DNA from: Spirometra erinaceieuropaei
Lineage: Eukaryota > Platyhelminthes > Cestoda > Diphyllobothriidea > Diphyllobothriidae
Length of the DNA: 64,000 bases
Assembly (NCBI GenBank): GCA_902702965.1
Contig: CACRXP010000570.1
Location: 157,146 to 221,145, forward strand
Direction of reading: 5' to 3'
In this document: positions 36,801 through 48,800 of the stretch, one piece after another
Layout: every line of letters starts with the position of its first letter
Position numbering within the stretch: position 1 is the stretch's first letter
Notes under the pieces: generated by a model
Seen by the model: the letters and a program-made list of their open reading frames with translations, nothing else
Database searches by the model: none
What the model was told of the DNA's origin: nothing
Translations under genes and position numbers: made by a program

Positions 36801-39800
36801 ATCTGCTTGGCGTAGCGACTATAGACCAACGTTGGGGATTGTTGGTGGAAGCTTACCTCGGATGCGTATGTCTGTCCGCAGAAATAATTAGTGAATGAGC
36901 TTACTAATGATGGTTTTGATGTCTCATTTTTCCATGCTAAAGTTGAATATTAAGGTAATTTTGATTAGACATTCAATGATCAAGTTATATTCGGCCATTC
37001 TTAAAAGAGCTGCTGCATTACAACCCTTAGACTTGGCGGACGTTCAAGAGGCCTCAAGACCCAATTGTCATACCGCTCATGACAGAAGGTTTCCTAAGGT
37101 ATTCTAGGAATTTTTCTTCATTAGCGACTTGTACTTTAGAAATATGTAGACTTTAATATCATGCTTTTCGTTTGAACACGGGGCATTTACCGATGTTCGC
37201 TACTGAGTACCAAGCTATCAAATAATTATAGGAATTGCAGATTTCCGTGCAATTCGACAGCCCGCCATTCCTCTACAAGCCCCAGTTTCAGCTGCTACGT
37301 ATTTTATGTGAAAGTCCCCTCGATAATTCTCCAACTCCGACTTCAACCATTTGCAATCCGAACCTTCTAACGCTTTCCAAATCTACGGGCGCGGGGTAGT
37401 GTTTGTGATGCTTCTCAAACGGACTGACGTCTTAGGTGCTTTCTATTCGGGCGAAAGGCTGTTATTTTCATGGTAGTTACCGGCCTAGCAATGCGGACGT
37501 GGATATTCAATTACCGCTTATTTGTTGTTGGTAGTGAATAGTACACTAGCCTGGGCCTGCAGATCAAAACTGGAATATCGTTCACTGGTAGTAGAGTAAT
37601 GTCCACTTATCTGTCCCATTTGCAGGGTCAAACTGGGCATTTCAGTGTGCTCCAATACCTAGGGTTGACGTATCCCTGACTGATGACGCCTGATAAGCCA
37701 GAAACGGTCATTCCAGTGTCGCCAGTCGAAGTGGATAACGTATCTTGATGATTGGTTGCCATATGATCTCCTATGTTAGCTCCAAATCCTGTTCTGCAAA
37801 GCAAAACAGAAAAATTGGCCAGTATGGTATTAATGACAAAGACAAGGGAGACTGAGATGGCCTTTTCTAGCTTATTAGCCGTCTTCAGCCAGTCACACCC
37901 AACCTTGAAGTGTGGCACATCCGAGGCTCGAACTCGCGACCTGTTAGTTAGAAGTCCACGCCTCTAACCACGGGCCACGAGTCCCTTGCCCTGTCGGTTT
38001 CGATCGGGAATAAACAATGGTAGGGGGCGCTCGCCGATCGTTCTTACGGAACTCAATCGTTCCGTTGTGCCTTACAGGCTCTCTCTCTCGAGCCCAACCA
38101 GCAGCCTCACAGTGGTGCATGATATAGGCAGTATGGTATTACCGACAAAAGACAAGGGTCGCGAAGGCGTTGGAGGTGTGGGTTCCAACTAACAGGTCGC
38201 AAGTTCAAACCTCGGGTGTTCCACACTTCGGAGTTAGGCATGGCTGGCTGACAACGACTAATAAGCCAGAAATGGCCATTCCAGCCTCCTTGTCTTTGTC
38301 GGAACTACCATGCTGCCTATTTCATGCGCCGCTGTGCGGCTGCTGGTTGTGCTCGAGAGGGAGTCCGTAAGGCACAACGGGACGAGTGAGTTCCGTAAGA
38401 ACGATCGGTGAGAGCCCCCTACCAATAGAAAAATCAGTCTCCATCTGCTATTAGGAGAGATAAATGGACGTCATCCTCAAGTGACTTTAAATTCTTCAGG
38501 TCAAAATGCCAAACCACTAAATCCCTTCAGGAAACCCCTCCGCCCAGTACCAGACAATAATACTCCTCGTCCGAAAGGAACCCTCAGTTTTTGCGCTCCG
38601 GTACACAGTGCTGCGCTGATTGTGAATTACCCCGCTACCTCTGGAATCACGTTATTTGAGCTGCTGCCTTGGTTGCCAGATCTGTAACTTTGACCTTTTC
38701 AGAGAAATCAAAACTCGCATGGCCTGAAATTATTTCACTTGCCACAATTTTTGACAATTTACTAACATGCCGGACTCCCGATCCGCGAGAATCTACATTC
38801 TGCCTGAGATTGTCGTGCCCATAAGAAGCATCAGTCTGACTGCCAGCGTTTTCGCACATCTTCACGACCCTGGACAACACGATGGCCACGCATCTGTGTG
38901 CGTACCAAATTGGTCTGACTTTGGCGCCAACGCAAATGACTTACTTACTTAGCAGCCGGTTGCCACCTTAGATACCGGGAGTCGTAAAATACGTTTTGTT
39001 GGTTATACTTTGTCTTCTTTTCGTAGAATTTCGAGTTTTGTCCTCTACTTTTCCCCCTACAGCCACCCTTGTTTCTTTTTGCTTTTGCTCAGAATTCACA
39101 ACTTTGCCGCTACGTTTGACAGTTTCGTTTTGGCTATTCACATTAGTCTAGTAAATGAAACCGTTATCGCTGTAGCGCGTTATGAAAATTCCGATGAGTT
39201 TTGTTGACGAAAAGTCATATTTGCCAATCGATTCTCGCTCGCAGTGGTGAACAGCACTCTAAAACACAGGCCGAGGGGACTTGGAGTTCGGACCGGAAAA
39301 CCTCGGCCTTCTGAGTGCTAGGGCAAACGCTCTGCTTCTCATTTTTCCTCCACTTCAAGTGCAGGCCTGGTAGAAGAAAAATGTGGGAAAAGGAACGGCC
39401 GCAAATAATGAAACCAAGAACCATCTGATGGTCCTACTTCGAGATTAACGACATCTGAGGAAATTTGGGTGGAAAACCAGGGTAGATCGTACAGGAGCAG
39501 GCGTACACTGGCCTACTGCCAATCAAAATCCGAACGGGTGGTCGGAAGAGCAACCGCATGACAGTTCGACCGTCGCATCCGACGATGTCCACCTTGTGCT
39601 CCACAACATGGTGAGGCAGGCACGATGACTTGCGCGTGATTTAGTTTATAGTGAGTGTAGACTTGCACAACATTTACCGCTCTCTCTCCTTCTCCCCCAC
39701 TGAGCCCTGTGTCAAGACAGAGTCAAGAAGACCGGAGGCGGAGGAGGGCACGGATGGATGGCAGGTTCGCGACCGCACCTCGGCGCTCCACCCCACATTC

Positions 39801-42800
39801 CACATATCAGGCCGAATTTGGTCAAAAGGTAATTAGAAGAGAGATTGGCGAGTGAACGTTCCTTTCGGTAAATTCTCATCAGGCCAATACAATTACATAG
39901 GGCGGGGTAGAGTGAGTGAAACAAAAATCGATAAAAGTTAGGTTTTAAATTATAGGCTCGGCAAGAGCGGAAGGGCGCCGAAAGTTGCATGTGGTTAGTC
40001 AACCTTTGACCACGGTAAGCGCGGAGCCTGAACAAGGTTCTTTTGGGCGCATAGGGTCGGTTTTCGTAACCTTATGGCGGCCGCTTCTGCTGTTGCTAGC
40101 AGGCGTTGGCCCAGTAGCTTAGGGTAGCTCGAGGGGACCTTGTAAATCACACGAAATGCTTCGGTGGGGTCCACACGATGCCCTGAGTCCACTGCATGCG
40201 CAAGGATGGCGCTGTCTATTCTCCTAGTTTCACCCTTTGCCAGCCATGCGGGAAGGTGCTCTCGTATTCTTTTGGAAAGGCGCCGACTCGTACGACCAAT
40301 ATAACTAAGCGATCAGATCAAGAAGCTTAAACATTATGGTCGCTACGTTGATGACATCTTTGCGATTGCAACCACAGAAACCGACGTCGCTGCCCTCCTA
40401 AATGCTGCAAATCAGGCACATCCGTCGATCAAATTCACGTTGGAGATGGAGTCGGCTGGTTCGCTTCCTTTCTTAGATGTCCTTCTAAACAGGAGATCTG
40501 ACGGTAGCATCCGAAGGAGTGTCTATCGAAAGAAAACCTGGTCTGGACAATATACGAACTTCGCTAGTTTCGTACCTCTCCAACAAAAACGGAATCTAGT
40601 CAGGTGTTTGGCACAAAGGGCTAGAAAAATTTGTTCGACAGATAGTATCGAGGAGGAACTTAGAAAAATCCAGGACTTGCTTCGCGAAAATGGGTATCCT
40701 GACAGGTTCATTGCAAAGAACCTTGCCGAACGACCTGCAAAACCCACCACACTAACCGCCGAGAAGAAAACGTTGTTCCTCAAAGTCCCCTTCCAAGGAG
40801 ACGCTGCAGGTGAACTCCTAAGAAGACGCCTTGACCAAGCTGTCTCGGGAACCTTCCCAGCGGCAAGGGTTCGCATATCATTCTCCACTAACCCTATTCT
40901 ACGCGGAGAAGGGAAGGATAGGCTGCCACCTCAGACCGCCTCAATGTGCATCTACTCATTCACTTGCTCCTGTGGAGCAGGTTATATTGGTCGTACGAGT
41001 CGGCGCCTTTCCAAAAGAATACGAGAGCACCTTCCCGCATGGCTGGCAAAGGGTGAAACTAGGAGAATAGACAGCGCCATCCTTGCGCATGCAGTGGACT
41101 CAGGGCATCGTGTGGACCCCACCGAAGCATTTCGTGTGATTTACAAGGTCCCCTCGAGCTACCCTAAGCTACTGGGCCAACGCCTGCTAGCAACAGCAGA
41201 AGCGGCCGCCATAAGGTTACGAAAACCGACCCTATGCGCCCAAAAGAACCTTGTTCAGGCTCCGCGCTTACCGTGGTCAAAGGTTGACTAACCACATGCA
41301 ACTTTCGGCGCCCTTCCGCTCTTGCCGAGCCTATAATTTAAAACCTAACTTTTATCGATTTTTGTTTCACTCACTCTACCCCGCCCTATGTAATTGTATT
41401 GGCCTGATGAGAATTTACCGAAAGGAACGTTCACTCGCCAATCTCTCTTCTGAATATAGTGATGGGGATTTTCACACATTTAAAAGGTAATTACATGAAT
41501 GTCGACAGAGAGGTGTGTTAACTGACACAACACCTATCCCAACTTATTCTACCCTCTATTGTCGCAGCTGTTAGCGTTCCAACTGAGCAAAATAAATTAA
41601 CGCCAGTGACAGTCACTGGTTGAAGTTCTGGAGGCGGGAACACCCTAATAAGTTTTGAGGGGTACGCGTAACATGCTGTCAGGCTCGGCGGTATCAGACT
41701 GTTTTTGAACTTCCATTTGGGGAGACTTAACTTGTCTGTGCTGCATTCATATGCACAGCCCTGAAAAGATTGGGTTTCCTGTGTTTCTCTGTGTCTGAAG
41801 ACGTGAATTTAGTTAACAAATCAAGTTACGTCTTTGCCGATTCAAACAACTGGACTGAGAGCAAAATTTCGACAGACCAGGCGACTTTTGTGGGATTCGA
41901 ATTCACAACAGAAAATGCAATGTTTGAGCTCAGTCAGAACTAATCACTCCAGTTAAGATGTCTTGACCTGACGCCTTAGGTTTTGCCCATTTGGGTTAAT
42001 TTTCCTGAACGCAATGCAACGTGTGGACTGCCCAAGCAGGTCTTCCTAGGCAATCAATCCAATATCCACCGAAAACGCCGAGTTTTTCACAACTGAGTAT
42101 TCAATCAAGTTTAGGTCTCAGGTTTCCATAGTCCTCTATTCAACAAAACGCATTGCTGAACTCGTAATCATTCAAAGAGCACGCAATTCCAGACGGGCAC
42201 ATAAGCCCTCCCAAGATGAGGTAAGCTGGCTATTGACGTTGATAACGCGTGCAAGTGGGGACGTGAATGGTGATCGGAGGCGAAATTCATAGACCTGATT
42301 TGAGCAGACCTACAGTAGGTGGGCTAACTCATGAAATGTCAACCAAAATTCCGAAATGCGTTTTCATTTCGGTAATATTAATTAAGTACGGTTGTAAAAC
42401 TATTCAGTCTGCAGTATAATTCTATAATAATTCAGTTACCTTTGGATGATGTCGTTCGAACGAACTTCCCTCCTGCTGCATACGAAAACTATGCCTTATA
42501 AAAAACGAGCACTTAAGTAACATGCATCTCTCTCCTTGATTTTCGACGTCCTTAGAAATTCAATTATATTTCGTGGAAAACATGCATAAGAATATTCATT
42601 CTTCCGCTCATTCGGTAGTAAATGACGTCTCTATCCAATTTTCTACCCGAAGGAAGAGTATAATTCGGTTTTCAGAATCTTTTTCAATTCCAAATAATTC
42701 TGAACCCGACCTGCGCTACACTTTCATTCAAGGTTTAAAACTACAAGCCGTATATTTTCCGCGTCCAGAAAACCACATATTTCTCTGTGCTATTCAGAGG

Positions 42801-45800
42801 AGACCATATGGGGCTCCTAAAATATAGGAATGGATTTGATCCATATTGTTAACTTTACAAGCCACATTGGCAAATGCAGAGACACGACGTTTTATGAACG
42901 GTCATTTCACGGTGTTTAAAAGTCCCACAATTAGAAACTTTTTAAAGACCGAACTATATCCATCCTTCGAGTATAAACTTGAAAGCAGACGTAATTTTCT
43001 GCCGAATGAGCGAAAAAATGAATATTTTATGCATGTTTTCCATGAAATATAATTGGACTTTTAGGGGCATTAAAAATGAGTGAGAAAAATTCATGCTACT
43101 TCAGTTGTCATTTTTTGCAGGGGATAGTTTTTGCATGCGTCCAGAAAGAAGTTCCTTCGAAAGCCGGCATCCTGAGGCAACCGAATTATTGTAGAATTAT
43201 GCTGCAAGATGAGTAGTTTTACAACCCTACGTAATTAATCTTTTCGAAACGAAAACGCATTTCGGTTGACATGTCATAAGTTAGCCCACCTACTGTATGA
43301 TTGGCCTACACACCCAAGCTTGCACAGGAGGGCACGTGTGGGGAAATAGCACAGAGCTGAAACGACACACAAAATCTCTCTTCTTTCCTCTGGCGCCTGA
43401 CCTCAATCACACGCACACATTCACCGACTAGGTTCAGTTGAATTAACTTACCTAAGCAACCGTCACCTTTTGGCCTTGAAAGGATGAACTTTCAGCGGCA
43501 ATGTAATTTTGCCTACTCTGCTCTTGTCAGCCCGTCGTTAGCTCGCCGTCGTATGCCTTCACGCTCTCGTGATCTTGAATCTTGACTTATAATCAGGCTC
43601 TGCAGAGTTCATAACTCTGAATAGCGAACTACGTGCCCACATTGAACTGACATCGTACGGTGAGCAACACTCACTTATCTGAGATGAGATGACATTTAAA
43701 ACTGTCTTAACAGTCTTCTAGACCGTTCCGACTTAGCTGTTCTAATTAACTGATCCAGAGCATCTCCTAATCATTGAATAGGTAATCGTTGTCCCTTAGG
43801 GTACGACTGCGATTACGAGACAAGTAATTATAGCTGCTCAGAGGTCCTACAAGGATCCAACACACGGTAATGTAAATACTCTCAACGTGGTATTGGATAT
43901 CGCAGATCACATAAACTAATTAAGAGCGAAAGAATAACTGATGAACTTTATCCTTTCATTATTTTCTGGCTGGCTAACGAAAACACGCACCACTCCTTCA
44001 GACCAGGTTTCGGCCCCAAGTGGAATACTGAAAGAATTTAACAGTCTACTGACCTGCCACAGACGGTGATGAAACCTTTGCGGGAAGGTTAACCAATGTC
44101 AGTCGTTGCCTCCTTTATCTCCGTTTTTTGTCCTGTGAGTCAGAAACTTCCAAAATTTTAACGTGAAGAAGAAAGAATAAATTCGAATGACCACCAAAGC
44201 TGCTGCAGGCATCAGGCAGACAAATGTCTCGGTTCATGGAATTGTGGCTAGAGTTCCACGCCCAAATCTACCTTCGAACCTGCCCCTGCACCTACCTGCA
44301 CGCATCTTTTAACCGCCCTATCAAATTGACGGTTGAGTAGCGGCTTGTGATATCAGACCACCCTCTCGGAACCTCCAGCTTGGGCTTGTTTATTCGTGTA
44401 TTCACTCTGCGAAGAGTAGGTCATTTGCAGTTTCAGGGCATTGGCGGTAGGGAAGCCAATGACAGAAGAGATTTGTTGTCTATATTCAGCTAGTTCTCAA
44501 CCCACAGGACTCTCGCACACGATAGATTCTGGACGCCGAGTTTCGCGACAGCCACGTCCGACTGCTGTTGAGGATGTCTAGGCAGAAAAGGCGTGATGAG
44601 CGAGAAGTTATTGTCCTGACGAACCTATCGTTGTGCATCCGGGGTCAGGGGAAGCATCTTTACTCTCAGTCTCCTCCCGGAGCGTGTGACAGCAGCGTCC
44701 TAACAAAGGATGAATTAGTTGCGCCCTCATTCCCACATGCATGGACTCACCCTCCGTCCCACTAAACTACCACGTAACTCCCTTCAGTGAAATTCCATAA
44801 GCAACAGCACTCCAGATACAGAATCTGACAGCGCATTTCTGATTTCGAAAGCATAATTCAGACTTTAATTTGGGACTTCCTTACGCTTCACGTTTTAGCT
44901 ACCTGCCGGATTTTATGGTGTAGTCACTGTGTGCCTTGAGGGACTGACGCTAATTAGTTTGCTTGTACCAATTTGCAGCTCTGACCCCTGTCGTGTGTCT
45001 TTGCTTCCTAAATGATGCCTATGGTCATCCGTCAACTCCGTATCCACCTTCAGTAGCATATCCAAAACGAACTGAGGACTGTTAGACTGTCATACACGCA
45101 ACCATTGAGAAATCACACCAGTTTTTCTGTTCATACGCGTTGGGGAATATTTATGTTGACAGCCTGTCCCCGAAAATGACGCCTTTTGCTTCCACGTTAA
45201 ATAATTAAAACCGTCAACTTCATTGCTTTGACATCGTTTGCCTAAGACTATCATTTGGTTTACATCTTAGCAATCGCCAGTGTCCCTTTTAGCACACACC
45301 GGCTTCCGCATGTCCTCATGCCTCATCGCTTTAAAGCGCACGGCGTATCCCGAGAGGATCAGACACGCTGGCAAACCAGGTAGCCCACACAGGCGCACAT
45401 CCACACTGCATCCTTCACAGCTCACAATTAATCGTCTAACGGTAAGATGTGGTTATGCAGCCCACCTGACGGACACAATACTGTTGACCTACGTAATTAT
45501 TTTGAGTTGTTGTGATAATGTTGGCATGGGGTTGCTGTGCGTTGCCTTTTCTTTGTTACCGTGTCTACGTTTTTGGCCCAGTGCCGGTGGTCCTACTTGA
45601 TTTTCGGCCTATCGTTTCCTTCTAACTTTCGCGTTAGACGTTTCGGGGTTAGGGTTTAGGGCTGAGGTTAAGGGTCAGGGTTAGGGCTAGGGGTTAGGGA
45701 CTAGGATCAGGGGTTATGGTTGGAGGTTAGAGTTAGGGGTTAGGGCACCTATTTCTCAACCACTCAAAGTACTACCGCACATTAGCTTTTCTTTTGCATA

Positions 45801-48800
45801 TAATTACTTGAACTCGTGGCCTGTGCGTTCCCCGGCCTCACCTGTAAAAACCGCTATTAACACTGCTCCCGTATTACAGGCGGTTGGGGTTTGTTTACCT
45901 CAGATGCGTCTACATAAGCACATCTGACCCGCCTATCCCTCATCCGTCTATGTCTTCCCCACACAGTGGACGACATGCTCACTTTTTCGATTGTTCAGGT
46001 GTTCGTGTCTTTCAGTCCTAAATCGACTCCTGAGGCCTCATTTCATTTCACCTTTGATCTGGCTCGGGTATTGCGGCAGTAGTTTCGGATGCAGCTGAAG
46101 ATATGCCCGTTCATGCCAAAGGGCACAAGCGTCTTGCATTGATCTGGTTGCCTCACCCGCACCGTTTGCTACTGACACCGACGACTCACTCTTCTGAAGA
46201 AGTTAGTCAAACAAATAACCAATCAGACTTCAGTCAGTGGCCGCACTACTTTGGTCAGCTAGTTTTCTTTTCTCGCAGCCACACGTAACAGTCCCTTCTG
46301 TCTCGAAGCTCTACATGCGCTCAGTGGAAGAAAAATGTCTGCCCTCTGTCTCTTGGATTTGTAGTTTGGAGAGCTCATTGTTGCCGCACATTGTATGCAA
46401 CAATCACATCGACGTCCTCAAGGCGTCAACGGATTGAGCAATTGGTAAATTCAGTGACTGATCCCATGAAATGTTAAGCGAAATCCTCAAACGCGTTTTC
46501 GCCCAAGAATGATTATGTAAGTTGGGTTGTACTGTTGAATGTCGTGCAGCATAATCTCGAGGAACTTCAGGAACGTCAGAATGTTGGTTTTTTAATGCAC
46601 TCCTTCCCTGCTCCCTGAAAAAAACCACACCGTAAAATGACTGCCTAAGTATTTCTATTGATTTTCGTCGCCCTTGTACGTGCAAATTTACTTTCCAGAA
46701 AAATGCACAGAAACATACTTTCTAGTATTCATCTGGTAGAAAATCGCGTCTTCTTTGAATTTCCGACTAGAAGAAAATTCATCTTTCGGTTTTACGAAAG
46801 TTCTTCAGTTCCCAAGTACTAGTGAGCTCGATCTGCCTTTACATTTGCGTAAAGGGTTTTCAGTCAACGAGCTCTAAACTTTCCGCCTAAATAAACGCAT
46901 ACCTTCCCTTAAGCCATTAAGAGGATACCATATGGGGCTAATAAGACGTTGCAACGCATGTGGACTATGTTGCATACTTAACAAAGAGCGTTGTTAAACA
47001 GACAGATACGATGCTATTAAAGTGGACTTTTCAGCCATCGAAACTTTCATGATTAAAAACTTTTTAAAACCGAAAGACGCCCTTTTTATTGCGTAAAATG
47101 TCAAGAAGACGGGATCTGCCATCAAATGAACACAATGAAGCATATTGTGCGTTCTACCTACAAAATATGTTTACATAAATAAGTAGTAGAAGAAAAGCAT
47201 GCTACCTAAGCAATCCTTTTTACCGAAGGCATTTATAGGCAACCGAAAAACTTCATTGGAAAGCCAACATCCTGGCGTGCTCGATATATCATGGGATTAG
47301 GTCATCAGATACTCATTGTTAAATTCCGACTTAAATGATCCCTCCTAGTCGACAACGCAGTTCCGACTTTCAATTAACATTTCCTGAGATCGGTCGCTGA
47401 CTGTACGCTATTACCACAAGCATCTCGCATCATACCAAACGAGATGCATACACGAAACCCTCTGGGCCTTAATACCTGGCGCATCCATCTTCAGAGAATG
47501 AGGATGAGTAGCGAAACAACTAAGCGTTTCTCGCGAAGGCCGATATCTTTTCATTTTTTCGATCAAAAGGATGTCTGCGAGGTCTGTATGGGAGTGCGTG
47601 CCCGCTCGTACACATGAGTCTCTCTGCCCCCAGCCCCTGCCCCACCGCCCTGTGACGCGGGAATCCTGGACTAGGAGTGCTATACTGGCTCAAGACAAGT
47701 GTTCATCGGGGATTTTACTTTTAGTAGGCATGCTGAAATAGGGTTGCATTACTGGCTAGGTTTAGAAAAAAATTCCAAATTCGCGTTAGGGTAAAGATTA
47801 GGGTTGTAGCTGGGGTTAAGGTTAGGGCTAATTTTGCCTGCACATACGGTCTTACGCAATCCCACCTTTCACCAATAACCTCGGATCACCTGTTCTTCGC
47901 CCGTTAACGCGTCGCTAATTCGCATCTTCCAGATTGCGTGGTCTGTTTTGGAACCTCTGAAGCAATAAAACATATACAGTAGGTGGGCTAACTCATGAAA
48001 TGTCCACCTAAATTCCGAAATGCGTTTTCGTTTCGAAAAGATTGATTAAGTAGGGTTGTAAAACTAGTCGGCCTGCAACGTAATTCCACGCTATTTAAGT
48101 TACATCAGGATGCCGGCTTTCGAATGAGCTTCCTTCCGACTGCATGCAGAAACCACACTCTGTATAAAATGAATGCATAAATAACATGCATTTTTCTGAT
48201 TGATTTTCAATGCCCCTAAAAGTCAAATTATATTTCTTAAAAAACACATAAAAATATTCATTCTTTTGCTCCTCTGATACAAAATTACGTCTTCTTCCAA
48301 TATTAAACTCGAAGAGAGGGTATAATTCGGTTTTCAAAATCTGTTCCAATTCTCCAGTAATTCTGAACCCCACCTGCCGTTACACCTGCATTCAGGGTTT
48401 TCAAACTACAAGTTGTAAATTTTCCGCGTACGGAAAACCATACATTTGTCTACGGTAATAAAAGGGGACCATGCAGCGTTCATAAAATTTAGCAGCGGAT
48501 ATGGTCCATATTGTAAACTTTACAAGCCACATTGGTAAATGCAGAGACATGACGATTTATGAACGGCTATTTCGCGGTATTTAAGAGTCCTACAATTAGA
48601 AACGTTTTTGAAACCGAATTATGTCCCTCCTTCGAGTATAAAATTATAAGAAGACGTAATTTTCTAACGAATGAGTAAAAGAATGAATATTGTTATGCAT
48701 TTTTTCCATGAAATATAATTTGACATTTATGGACATTGAAAATCAATGAGAAAATTGCTTGCTACTTAAGAAATCATTTTTACAGATTGTAGTTTTTGCA

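Larger units (their letters stand above)
39824..41493 (+). mobile_element. Penelope-like element, 5'-truncated, with inverted 3' copy
   Basis: The 12-base sequence AAAAGGTAATTA at 39824-39835 is repeated at 41482-41493 and is taken as the target-site duplication. Between these lie an inverted arm (39835-40305), a coding remnant (40305-41291) and the matching direct arm (40981-41451). About 30 bases unique to the 3' end follow (41452-41481). The arms are 471 bp each, and every stretch I compared is identical, including both translated frames. Inverted, partial second copies are a known habit of Penelope-like elements. Identity of the arms and an undamaged frame suggest recent insertion. It lies antisense within the supervillin-like gene. 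Confidence 0.9.

Noticed and set aside
38640..38945. Missing supervillin exon ([17 protein letters not shown] frame)
   Set aside because: The best acceptors give the wrong phase or lack a pyrimidine tract, and no good donor restores the frame. Kept only as a place to look.
45280..45600. 106-codon plus-strand frame as a membrane protein gene
   Set aside because: The hydrophobic tail is suggestive, but there is no homologous motif, no splice or promoter context, and the length is within chance for this window size.
45648..45745. Internal telomere or chromosome fusion point
   Set aside because: The TTAGGG-like units are irregular, short and joined to repeat modules also found elsewhere in the window.
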